A stretch of 64,000 nt of DNA, taken from the NCBI GenBank assembly GCA_026874595.1, contig CM049307.1:43776362-43840361 (forward strand). Reading direction: 5' to 3'. The notes under the pieces are model-generated. The model ran no database searches and had not been told where the DNA came from. It worked only from the letters and a program-made list of their open reading frames with translations. The stretch is from Sipunculus nudus (Eukaryota; Annelida; Sipuncula; Golfingiida; Sipunculidae). Position numbers and translations under genes: made by a program. Every line of letters begins with the position of its first letter. The first letter of the stretch is position 1. Positions 36,690 through 47,029 of the stretch are shown piece after piece.

Positions 36690-38102
36690 GTCAGTTTAAC
36701 ACCCTACATTTTTTTCACAATTGGTTATATTATTTCACACTCGTACAATACAGGATTTTGCTTTTTAATACAACGTGGGCAAACATACAGATTATATTCT
36801 ATAGCAGTATTAGATTACATTCGAGAGAGGGAGTGGAAACATTGTATTGGTAAATTTTTTTTTGTAAATAAATTTAAGTGTTGACATAGTTTGAAAGATT
36901 TCAGCTTATATAGCAGATTCACACCAATTTCAGCATTTGATATACTGAATATACAGTGGGCCCTGGTTATAGCTACCCCTGGATCAAACAAACAGTGTCT
37001 GTTTCCTTGCCTGGATAGTTTTACATTTTAAATGTACAATGTAATATATTGTTTTTATGGTTATTATCATTTTCATCGATTATTTTTATTTTTATTATTA
37101 GCATAAAATCTGTTCTTGCATAATTGAATCCGCCAAAACGAAGTTTTGCGGATACTCTGTCTTTGACCGGGTTCTGCCGCCGCCGCCGCCGCGTTTGTTT
37201 CCGGAGAACTCCTCTGAGACTACTGGACAGATTTTTCCGAAACTTACACAAATTATCAGGTCACATGTGAACTGGTGCCTAACCAAGTGACCTTGACCTC
37301 TGACCTTTCGTCTCTGCCAAGCGTCCGTTTGTGCGTCTGTTTCCACACATAAACCCATATATCTCGGAAACCGTTTGACCGATCCGGAAAATTTTTTTAC
37401 ACAAATGTAGCCCTGGGATAGCTTTATAACATACACAACAAAAGGTGGCGCCACCTGCAACCATGTTTGCACAGTGTCCATCTGTTCATCTGCCTGGGGT
37501 TAAAATCACTCATATCTCTGCAGTGGTTTGACTAATTCACCTAAAATTTGGCATGCGTATACATCCTAGATAGCTTTCTCGATTTTATGACAGGTGGCAC
37601 CACCTTCATTCACGTTAACGCTCCACACATGAACCTATATATCTCAGGAACCGTTTGACCGATCCAGAAAAAAATTTTACACAAATGTAGCCCTGGGATA
37701 GCTTTATAACATACACAACAAAAGTTGGCGCCACCTGCAACCATGTTTGCACAGTGTCCATCTGTTCATCTGCCTGGGGTTAAAAGCACTCATATCTCTG
37801 CAGTGGTTTGACTAATTCACCTAAAATTCGGCATGCTGTACATCCTAGATAGCTTTCTCGATTTTATGACAGGTGGCGCCACCTACATTCACCTCAACGC
37901 TCCACACATAAACCCATATATCTCGGGAACCGTTTGACCGATCCGGAAAAAAAATTTTACACAAATGTAGCCCTGGGGTAGCTTTATAACATACATAACA
38001 AAAGGCTGTCATAATTAGGAGGCAGCTTCCAGGTCTTGATAAAGAGGAGTTTTGGCGAATTACTGTCAGTTATGATAAACATGTTACACATTCTGCTTAC
38101 AG
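36690..38102 (+). other. Intron 7, with 3'-truncated Helitron H1
   Basis: GT-AG intron. From 37129 it holds a Helitron fragment that stops about 100 bp before exon 8. 36690-37128 shows no recognised feature. Confidence 0.75.
37129..38004 (+). mobile_element. Helitron H1, 3'-truncated copy
   Basis: It starts TCCGCCAAAACGAAGTTTTG after A, then has (CCG)n at 37176-37192 and two to three internal units with TTACACAAATGTAGCCCTGG and GTGGCGCCACCTGCAACC. It breaks off at about 38004; the hairpin-CTAG end is absent. Confidence 0.8.
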
Positions 38103-38207
38103 CTGGTACAGACACCACACGTTACACCCTTCACTGGGTGATTGCTCATCTGGCGGCTTACCCAGAGGTCCAGGCAAAGGCTAGAGAGGAAGTGGACAGT
38201 TTAGCAG
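38103..38207 (+). CDS. P450 coding exon 8 (I helix, AGTDTT)
   Basis: 105 nt after TTCTGCTTACAG, donor GTAAGG, phase 1 at both ends. It encodes the oxygen-binding I-helix motif AGTDTT (residues 310-315, Ala from the split codon), then RYTLHWVIAHLAAYPEVQAK and AREEVDSLA (J helix). Confidence 0.95.
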
Positions 38208-38288
38208 GTAAGGCCAGCCAGTTTTATCCCAGTTAATGGGTTGGTCCTCTGTCAGTGAAGGAGGTGTCTATGTAAGAGTATATAAGTT

Positions 38289-38460
38289 ACATGCAATATG
38301 TAAAATCAGTTAATTTGTAAATGGCCTGAAATTTTCAGTTAATCAGTCAATTAACAAAGTGCCCGATTCACTCAGGCAACTTATAAAAGACTGAAGTTTT
38401 CTAATGTTTTACAAATTGACTGAACAATCAGTCAGTTTATTTATTTGACACATTGACTGA
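38289..38460. repeat. Foldback repeat P, copy 1
   Basis: A largely palindromic stretch made of CAGTCAATTTGTAAA-type arms and TTTACAAATTGACTG-type complements, ending ATTTGACACATTGACTGA. Related copies are at 62217-62345 and 63713-63838. It is probably a small MITE. Confidence 0.55.
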
Positions 38461-40783
38461 AATGTAAAAAGAATGAAATACAATTGTTATACATTAACAA
38501 AGATTTAAAAGGTCAATCTTGACTTGTAGTGAGAATTGAACATACCGATTAAATCTGCTTATTCTCTTTAACTCCGCTAGAAAAACTTGTTGCTGTGACT
38601 TTGCATCTTGTATGCTAAAACTGGAACTGGGTGTTCAACTGGATTATTAGCAATTAACATAACTTTTGCCATTTTGAACAGCTATTTCGTCATTTTAAAA
38701 CTAGATTTAGCATTATGCATGGAAAAACAAAAACAAGCCATGAAGGACAAAACAGGCATTTAAGACGACGTATTACTCAGTCAGTTAACAACTATCATAC
38801 AATTAGGACGGGTAGATATGATGTCCACTGGGACCTTTCATGTGTCGTGAGTGCAGAACATTAGGTTATATTTGTGTCGTGAGTGCAACACACTCGTGGG
38901 AGGCTCTTTAAATGACCTTTCATATATTTCATATACCTTTAATTATACAAAATATTAATATATTTTACATTTTTAGCGAACCTGTGAGCTTATGCGATGG
39001 CACAGCGTCGTCTGTCCATCCTCAGCCGTCCGCCTTCAGCCGTCCACCGTCCAGGGCTGGCTTTCCGCCGTCCATGGCTGTAAGTCAGAAATCATTGGAG
39101 CTAGCAGCTCCAAATTACATGTAAGAATTAGTCATATGTGAAACTTGGTGCCCTGGAGTTTATTATTGGGTATCTGCATTAATTTAGATTTTATAGAGAA
39201 AAAGCTCAAAAACCTTAAAAAATCTTCTTCTCTGAAACTGTCCAGCCAAATTGTCCAATATTTCACAGAATTGATCCCTGGAACAATCTCTCTCAAATTT
39301 GTTCGAATGGTTCCAGTTCGGAGATTTTGGCTGAGTTACAGGAGGTTGAACTTAGTCATCTGTCCAAAAAAGCACACTTTAATTAAAATAAAAGAAACGG
39401 CTATAGCTATAATCACCAAATTTTATACCATTGTTTGTCACATATGTCATATCTGATTTTGAGGTATTGGTGGCGCCACCTACATTGATGTGTTTTTTAC
39501 AAGGGAAAATATAATTTAAACTCTTCTAGCTTATACACTGATTTATGATGAAACTGTTAAGCTGATTGGTTTAAACTTTACAAGATTATTCTATGGTAGG
39601 GTTCTGCCAGTTTTATAAGAATAGATTGGGTAAATACAGTTTAAAAAAAAACATTGTAGCCAATTGAAAAAGGCTTTCTGTATTTGAAAACAGATTTGAC
39701 GACATGCTGACTTTCAGCAGCCAAGTCAAGAGGTCACTCAGTACAAACAGGTGGGGTCCAGACATCACCAGAGCAACTGACCCGGCTCTGGGGGAATGAA
39801 TGTCTAGACAATGTGTCTAGACGTCTAGACACAGCGTCTAGACGTCTAGACTCAATGTTTAGATGCAGAATTCCCAGATTATTGGAACTATATCTTTCAA
39901 CTGTTTGAAAAATCTTGGTTTGCATTTTAAGCGAATTGGGTTTATCATCAGGTCACATGTGAACTGCTGCGCCCTCATTTTTGGTTGACCTCTGACCTTT
40001 CTTCGCTGCCCAGCGTCCATTTTTGCGTCTGTTTCCACACATAAACCTGCATAACTTGGGAACTGTTTGACAGATCAGACTAAAAGTTTTGCACAAATGT
40101 AGTCCTTTGATAGTTTTATAACATTCACTAAAAATGGTGGTGCCACCTGCAACCATTTTTGCACAGCGTCCATCAGTTCATCTGCCTTGGGATAATAACA
40201 CTCATATCACAGCAGTGTTTTGACTAATCCACCTAAAATTTTGCAGGTTTATACATCCTGGGCAGCTTTCTCAATTTTATGACAGGTGGCACCACCTACA
40301 TTCACATTTACTCTGCAGACATCCAAGCTCATATCTTGGGAACTGTTTGACCGATTGTGCCAAAATTCTGCATGTGTATAGATCTGACATAGCTCTTCAT
40401 TATAGGCAAAACTGGTGGCGCCACCTGCAACCACTTATGCACAGCGTCCATCTGTTCATCGTGAACAATTTGACCGATTGGGCCAAAATTTTGCATGTGT
40501 ATAGATCTCACATAGCTCTTCATCAAAGGCAAAACTGGTGGCGCCACCTGCAACCATTAATACACAGCACCCATCTGTTCATCTGCCTTGGTATAAAATT
40601 ACTCATATCTCAGCAGTGGTTTGACTTATCCACCTGAAATTTTGCAGGTTTATACATCCTGGACAGGTTTCTCGATTTTATGACAGGTGGCGCCACCTAC
40701 ATTCATGTTTACTCTGCAGACATCCAAGCTCATATCTTGGGAACCGTTTGACCAGTTGGGCCAAAATTTTGCATTATTTTTTT

Positions 40784-42674
40784 ATGCCCCCGCCACAAAG
40801 TGGCCGGGGCATATAGTTTTACCAATGTCCGTCATTCCGTCATTCTGTCATTCCGAAATCAAACAGTTGTACGGACTTTTTTTCACAATGCCTGCAGATA
40901 TTGGCCTAATTTTTGGGGTGTGGGCAGATATAGACCAGTTACAGATCGAGTTCGCGTTTCGTCCCGGTTGACCTACTTTTGATCGTTTTACGGCTCCTAA
41001 ACTTAGAAAATTTCATGAAAAATAGAAATATTCATGACAGATACACATGTACGGACTTTTTTTCACAATGCCTGCAGGTATTGGCCTGATTTTTGGTGTG
41101 TTAGCAGATATAGACCAGTTACAGATCGAGTTCGCGTTTCGTCCTGGTTGACCTACTTTTGACCGTTTTACGGCTCCTGAACATAGAAAATTTCATGAAA
41201 AATATGAAATTTCATGACAAATACACATGTACGGACTTTTTTCGCAGTGCCTGCAGATATTGGCCTGATTTTTGGTGTGTGGACAGATATAGACCAGTTA
41301 CAGATCGAGTTTGGGTTTCGTCCCGGTTGACCTACTTTTGACTGTTTTACGGCTCCTAAACTTAGAAAATTTAATGAAAATAGAAATATTCATGACAAAT
41401 ACACATGTACGGACTTTTTTTCGCAATGCCTGCAGATATTGGCCTGATTTTTGGTGTGTGGGCAAATATAGACCAGTTACAGATCAAGTTCGCGTTTCGT
41501 CCTGGTTGACCTACTTTTGACCATTGTACAAACATAGAAAATTTCATGAAAAATAGAAATATTCATGAAAGATACACATGTACAGATTTTTTTTCGCAAT
41601 GCCTGCAGATATTGGCCTGATTTTTGGTGTCTGGGCAGATATAGACCTGTTTCAGATCGAGTTTGCGTTTCGTCCTGGTTGACCTACTTTTGACCGTTTT
41701 ACGGCTCCTGAACATAGAAAATTTCATGAAAAATATGAAATATCATGACAAATACACATGTACAGACTTTTTTTTGCAATGCCTGCAGATATTGGCCTGA
41801 TTTTTGGTGTGTGGCCAGATATTGACCAGTTACAGATTGAGTTCGCATTTCGTCCTGGTTGACCTACTTTTGACTGTTTTACGGCTCCTGAACATAGAAA
41901 ATTTCATGTAAAACATAAATTTTCATGACAAATACACTTGTACAGACTTTTCTTCACAATACCTGCAGATATTGGCCTGATTTTTGGTGTGTGGGCAGAT
42001 AATGACCAGTTACAGATCAAGCTCACGTTTAGTCCCAGTTGACCTATTTTTGATCATTTGACGGTGCTCTAACAAAGAAAATTTCATAAAAAGGTGCATA
42101 TGTATGGACTTTTTATCACAGTGCCTGCAGATACGGGCCTGATTTTTGGTGTGTAGGCAGATAATGACCAGTTACAGATCGAGTTCTTGTTTTCTCTCAG
42201 TTGACCTACTTTTGACCATTTGACTGCTCCTGAACATAGAAAGTTTCATGAAAAATAAAAATTTTCATAACAAATGCATATGTACTTACTTTTTTTCCTC
42301 AATGCCTGCAGATACCACCCTGATTTTTTATGTGTGGGCAGATAATGACAGTTACAGATCGAGTTCGCGTTTCATCCCGGTTGACCTACTTTTGATTTTT
42401 TTACGGCTCCTAAACATAGAAAATTTCATGAAAGACAGAAATTATTATGGAAAATGCACATGTATGGACTTTTTTTCACAATGCCTGCATATACTGGCAT
42501 GATTTTTGGTGTGTTGCTTGATAATGACCCGTTACAGATCGAGTTTGCATTTTGCCCTTGTTGACCTACTTTTGACCATACGACACCTCCTGAACTTAAA
42601 AAAATTTTCAAAATTTTACAAATGTTTCTAATTTGCCCAAGGCGGGGGCATTCGTGTCGTTCCGACACATCTAG
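40784..42674 (+). mobile_element. Helitron-like element H2 with tandem-repeat core
   Basis: Starts ATGCCCCCGCC (40784-40794), which folds with GGCCGGGGCAT and is complementary to GGCGGGGGCAT (42641-42651). The 3' end is hairpin GTGTCG-TTC-CGACAC, then AT and CTAG (42671-42674) before T. There is no clear 5' TC. The body is mainly about ten tandem copies of a ~178-bp unit. Non-autonomous Helitron-like elements with a 160-180 bp tandem core are known in bivalves, which supports the organism guess. Confidence 0.72.
40868..42600 (+). repeat. ~178-bp tandem satellite, about 10 copies, inside H2
   Basis: Each unit contains ACATGTACGGACTTTTTTTC, then AATGCCTGCAGATATTGGCC, GACCAGTTACAGATCGAG and GTTGACCTACTTTTGACC. 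Starts lie near 40868, 41048, 41227, 41405, 41578, 41758, 41938, 42107, 42288 and 42463. Later copies are more diverged. Confidence 0.88.
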
Positions 42675-43815
42675 TTTTATTTTGCAACTATTTTTGCACA
42701 GCATATCTCAGAAGTGGTTTGACTTTTCCACCTGACATTTTGCAGGTTTATACATCCTGGACAGGTTTCTTGAATTTATGACAGGTGGCGCCACCTACAT
42801 TCACGTTTACTCTGCAGACATCCAAGCATTTTCAAAAATTTTGCATGTGTATAGATCTCACATAGCTCTTCATCATAGGCAAACTGGTGGTGCCACCTGC
42901 AACCTTTAATGCACAGCACCCATCTGTTCTTCTGCCTATGGATAAAATCACTCATATATCAGCAGTGGTTTGACTTATCCACCTGAAATTTTGCAGGTTT
43001 ATACATCCTGGACAGCTTTCTCTATTTTATGACAGGTGGCGCCACCTACATTCACATTTACTCTGCAGACATCGAAGCTCATCTCTCCTGAACAGTTTGC
43101 CCGATTGGGTCAAAATTTTGCTTGTGTATAGTCACATAGCTCTTCATCATAAGCAAAACTGGTGGCGCCATCTGCAACCACTTATAAACACCATCAGGTT
43201 TATACATCCTGGACAGTTTTCTCGATTTTATGACAGGTGGCACCACCAACATTCACATTTACGCTGCAGACATCCAAGCTAATATGCAACACACCTCACT
43301 CTATTCCCCTTGCCACTTAATCCATGCCTCACTTCACCCGTCCCACTCTGATTTCTGCGGATACACATAGTCGCTTGTTGACTTTCTATATTCTAGTTTA
43401 AAATGTCCTAGTTTAAAACTTGCAGGTCCGAAATGTCCATTTTGCTGAAATCATAATGACTAAAGTATATATGCAGGACTTAAAAGGATCAATATTAAAT
43501 TTTAAAAATAAACCTCCATTCATACTCCCAAACTTTGCACAGGTTCGCATCAGGCCTGAAGGCCTTGCAGAGATGCATCACAAAGCAAAGAAAATTTAAC
43601 TTTTGAGCATATCCAGACCTTGATGTATCTTAATTTTTGTCTGCTTACACACCTGTCTGTATCAAAGAACAGCAAATAGTACTGATGCCTGGTGGGAAAA
43701 TTTATTGTTAAAAGATGTGTGAGGGCTCTGTAGTTAGTAGTATTGGCAGAGAGATCAGAGTGGAGTGTTTTCATAGTGTAAAAGTCATGAACTGCTATGG
43801 CTTCTTTATTCCCAG

Positions 43816-43950
43816 ATCCTACAATATCAGTCACCTTAGGCATGCGGTCCAGCTTGCCATATATTGAAGCAGTGTACCATGAAGTACTGCGTATGTATCC
43901 GATCGGACCATTGACCATGGGGCACAAGACTACATGCGACACCTCCTTAG
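43816..43950 (+). CDS. P450 coding exon 9 (K helix, ExxR)
   Basis: 135 nt after TTCTTTATTCCCAG, donor GTAATG, phase 1 at both ends. It encodes DPTISVTLGMRSSLPYIEAV, then YHEVLRMYPIGPLTMGHKTT and CDTSL. E367 and R370 (EVLR) form the invariant K-helix ExxR pair. Confidence 0.95.
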
Positions 43951-44434
43951 GTAATGTTTCTATTGAGCTATCATTAGTGTGACTTTAAAAAGCATGTTGT
44001 AGAATGAATGTCACAGAGACACTGTTTAACCTGCTGGTATACTTAAAATGTTATAAATTTTAAATCAATCTTTTCATGGCTGCATGGTGAGTTCAGAAAA
44101 AAAGTTGAAATTTTCAAATTTAAGACTTTTTAAAGGCCGCGGATATTAAAAGGGGATCTAAGGTACCTGAAAATCCAGGGGATGAGTTTGTGTGTTGCTA
44201 AAACTCAATAAGTCTCCTTAATGATCAGTTTTAAATATTCTTCACTTTCATCATACATCTGTGAATTAACAGTCATTAAAGGAAGTCCACAACAAAAATA
44301 GTGGTCCTTTGGCTGTGATGCTCAGCTGACTTTGGCATTTTTCTGGAGGGCACTATTTATGATCTGTTTGTAGTGTATGAACCCAAACTTAAAGGCTATT
44401 ACAGTATATGTATTTTGTTGTCATTTTATTGTAG
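43951..44434 (+). other. Intron 9
   Basis: A 484-bp GT-AG intron, AT-rich, with no repeat or gene recognised. Confidence 0.85.
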
Positions 44435-44781
44435 AGGGTTACGAGTTACCAAAGGGCACAGAAGTTATGGTGAACCTGTGGGCACTACACCATGACCCAG
44501 AAGAATGGGATGATCCTGAGGCCTTCAAGCCAGAGCGTTTCTTGGATGAAAAAGGAAAAATGATCCCCAAACCATTTAGCTACATGCCGTTTTCCGCTGG
44601 CCGCAGAGTTTGTGTTGGAGAGACGCTGGCCAAGACACAGATTCACTACATTCTGGCACTCTTGCTCCAGAGGTTCACGTTTGAAGTGCCCGAAGGAGAG
44701 AAACTGGTACCAGAATTAGTGGAAAATGATTTTCAGATCATGTGCAAACCTTACAAGATACTGGTAAAACCTCGCTTCTGA
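44435..44781 (+). CDS. P450 coding exon 10 (PERF, haem loop, stop)
   Basis: Acceptor TTTTATTGTAG; 115 codons including TGA at 44779-44781. It has EGYELPKGTEVMVNLW, then FKPERF (PERF 422-425) and the haem loop FSAGRRVCVG with Cys449 as axial ligand, followed by the L helix ETLAKTQIHYILALLLQRF. It ends KPYKILVKPRF, nearly the same as the tail at 1-98. Confidence 0.96.
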
Positions 44782-44929
44782 AGAATTAAGTGCAAAAGCA
44801 TGTTATTCTCTCTACAGTAACAGACAAACAAATATTATTAATTTCACAATTAGTTTTTTATATATTTTGTAACAGTTGTGTTAATTACAGCTCCTATATT
44901 ATTTCTTATTATGGTTTGGTACAATATGC

Positions 44930-45732
44930 TACCCCAGCGGAGTCATTGGCACAGACCAGGTGTGGTTACGCCAATAGTGAAATAAGCTCTGACCAGGTCT
45001 GTGGCTACACCAGCAGTGTCATTGGCTCAGACCAGGTCTGTAGTTACGTCTGCAGTGTCATTGGTTCAGACCAGGTCTGTGGTTACGTCAGCAGTGTCAT
45101 TGGCTCAGACCAGGTCTGGGTTACACCAGTAGTGTCATTGGCTCAGACCAAGTCTGTGGTTACACCAGTAGTGTCATTGGCTCTGACCAGGTCTGTGGCT
45201 ACACCAGCAGTGTCATTAGCTCAGACCAGGCCTGTGGCTACACCAGCAGTATCATTGGCTCAGACCAGATCTGTTGTTACAACAGCAGTGTCATTGGCTT
45301 AGCCAAGGTCTGAGGTTACGGCAGTAGTGTCATTGTTGCAGACCAGGTCTGTGGTTACACCAGTAGTGTCATTGGCTCAGACCAGGTCTGAAGCTACCCA
45401 AGCAGTGTCATCAGCTCAGACCAGGTCTGTGTTACACCAGCAGTGTAATCGGCTCACACCAGGTCTGTGGTTACACCGGCAGTGTCATTGGCTCACACCA
45501 CGTCTGTGGTTACGCCAATAGTGTCATTGGCTTAGACCAGATCTGTGGTTATACCAGTAGTGTCATTAGCTCAGACCAGGTCTGTGGTTATGCCAGTAGT
45601 GTCATTGGCTCATACCAGGTCTATGGTTACACCAGCAGTGTTATTGGCTCACACCAGGTATTTGGTTACACCAGCAGTGTCATTGGCTCAGACTAGGTCT
45701 GTGGTTACACCAGCAGTGTCATCAGCTCAGAT
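44930..45732 (+). repeat. 39-bp minisatellite, first block (about 20 copies)
   Basis: Begins about 150 bp after the P450 stop. The unit is GGTCTGTGGTTACACCAGCA followed by GTGTCATTGGCTCAGACCA. Each unit joint forms a 13-bp dyad CAGACC-A-GGTCTG. Since 39 is a multiple of 3, chance open frames (RSVVTPAVSLAQT) run through it, but they are broken by stops and have no start context. It may be transcribed as 3' UTR. Confidence 0.93.
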
Positions 45733-45870
45733 GGTGGCGTCAATTTATCTTTAAGGGTGGGGGGGATGACTCGCAGGGTGGGGGAGATGACTCGCAATGG
45801 TGTGGGGGGGGGGGGGAATTGACAGGCGTGGAGGGTAGTCAAAATTGGGATAAAACAGACATGTTAATAT

Positions 45871-45908
<38 letters not shown>

Positions 45909-46179
45909 TTGTCTGTGTGACACATATTAAATGTATATAAATTAAGTATAAGGTTTTAAGAAATAAAGTATATGTTAATTCTAAACCATTTAGATATAAA
46001 TATTTCATAGTAAATTCATTAATGGAACCAAAGTCTATTTATTTATATATTTTATTTGAAATATATCTATATCATTTTCTGAATAGTGGGGGGGATGATT
46101 ACATTGACCTTTCCCCCCCCCTTGCCAAAAAGGGGGGGGGGATATATTTCCCCCATCCACCCATATATTGATGCCCCTT
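45733..46179. mobile_element. MITE-like insertion splitting the minisatellite
   Basis: It interrupts the 39-bp array. Its ends are GGTGGCGTCAATTTAT (45735) and ATATTGATGCCCC (about 46162-46174), rough inverted repeats. Inside are G and C runs and (TA)n at about 45869-45905. Left AGCTCAGA and right AGCTTAGA could be a target duplication, or just the array's own period. Confidence 0.5.
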
Positions 46180-47029
46180 AGCTTAGACCAGGTCTGTTGT
46201 TACGCTGGCAGTGTCATTGGCTCAGATCAGGTTTGTGATTATGCCAATAGTGTCATTGGCTCAAACTAGGTCTGTGGTTACGTCAGCACTGTCATTGGCT
46301 CAGACAAGGTCAGTGGTTACGCCAGTAGTGTCATTAGCTGAGACCAGGTCTGTGGTTACACCAGTAGTGTCATTGGCTCAGACGAGGTCTATGGTTAAGC
46401 CAGTAGTGTTTAGCTCAGACTAGGTCTGTGGTTACACTAGCAGTGTCATTGGCTCAGACCAGGTCTGTGGTTACACCAGCAGTGTCACTGGGTCAGACCA
46501 GGTCTGTGGTTACACCAGCAGTGTCACTGGGTCAGACCAGGTCTGTGGTTACAACAGCAGTGTCATTGGCTTAGCCAAGGTCTGAGGTTATGCCAGTAGT
46601 GTATTGTTGCAGACCAGGTCTGTGGTTACGCCAGTAGTGTCTTTAGCTCAGAGTAGGTCTGTGGTTACATCAGCAGTGACTTTAACTCAGACCAGGTCTG
46701 TGGTTACACCAGCAGTATCATTGGCTCAGACCAGGTCTGTGGTTACACCAGCAGTATCATTGGCTCAGACCAGATCTGTTGTTACAACAGCAGTGTCATT
46801 GGCTTAGCCCAGGTCTGAGGTTACGCCGGTAGTGTCATTGTTGCAGACCAGGTCTGTGGTCACACCAGTAGTGTCATTGGCTCAGACCAGGTCTGTGGTT
46901 ACACTAGCAGTGTCATTAGCTCAGACCAGGTCTGTGGTTACACTAGCAGTGTCATTAGCTCAGACCAGGTCTGTGGTTACACCAGTTGTGTCATCAGCTC
47001 AGACCAGGTCTGTGGTTACACCAGCCACA
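46180..47029 (+). repeat. 39-bp minisatellite, second block (about 22 copies)
   Basis: The same unit and dyad as the first block, resuming after the insertion. Some units differ by single bases (GTTACGCCAGTAGTGTCATT). A small higher-order pattern is visible: the run around 45265-45420 is nearly repeated at 46765-46920. Confidence 0.93.

Larger units (their letters stand above)
39938..43396 (+). mobile_element. Helitron H1, 5'-truncated copy with nested H2
   Basis: The 5' hairpin and (CCG)n are missing; homology starts around ATCAGGTCACATGTGAACTG. The 3' end is intact: TAGTCGCTTGTTGACT hairpin, then CTAG (43393-43396) before TTT. Several internal units carry GGTGGCGCCACC. H2 interrupts it at 40784-42674. 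Confidence 0.75.
38974..43567 (+). mobile_element. Family C element carrying nested insertions
   Basis: Start TAGCGAACCTGTGAGCTTAT at 38974. End CACAGGTTCGCATCAGGCCT, then GAAGGCCTTG, finishing at 43567. Between them lies Helitron H1 (about 39938-43396), which itself holds H2. The family C sequence resumes after CTAG with TTTAAAATGTCCTAGTTTAA, as in the related copy near 22170. The element lies about 250 bp before exon 9. Confidence 0.65.
38208..43815 (+). other. Intron 8, with foldback repeat and triple-nested element
   Basis: GT-AG intron. It holds foldback repeat P1 (38289-38460) and then the nested family C / Helitron H1 / H2 stack (38974-43567). 38461-38973 shows nothing recognised apart from a short repeat of TGTGTCGTGAGTGCA. 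Confidence 0.8.
13025..44781 (+). other. Complete cytochrome P450 gene, 10 coding exons (504 aa)
   Basis: Joining the ten exons listed separately gives one open frame of 1515 nt, 504 residues, the usual size of a microsomal P450. In order: membrane anchor about 14-33, proline hinge PPGPKGWP 40-47, helix-C W134xxxR138, I-helix AGTDTT 310-315, K-helix E367VLR370, PERF 422-425, and haem loop F442 to G451 (FSAGRRVCVG) with the thiolate ligand Cys449. It should be an ER haem monooxygenase using NADPH-P450 reductase. The WxxxR, AGTDTT and DTSLEGYELPKGTEV regions resemble the CYP2 clan, CYP1/CYP17 side; the substrate cannot be told. Introns 1-3 and 6-9 are phase 1, and introns 4 and 5 are phase 2. 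Intron 5 is 16 kb. A TTTTTGCAG acceptor just before the start implies a 5' untranslated exon upstream. No frame break was found. Confidence 0.93.

Noticed and set aside
40784-42674. Calling H2 a classic Helitron with certainty
   Set aside because: The 3' hairpin and CTAG fit, but no 5' TC is visible and the 11-bp inverted ends are not typical, so it is kept as Helitron-like.
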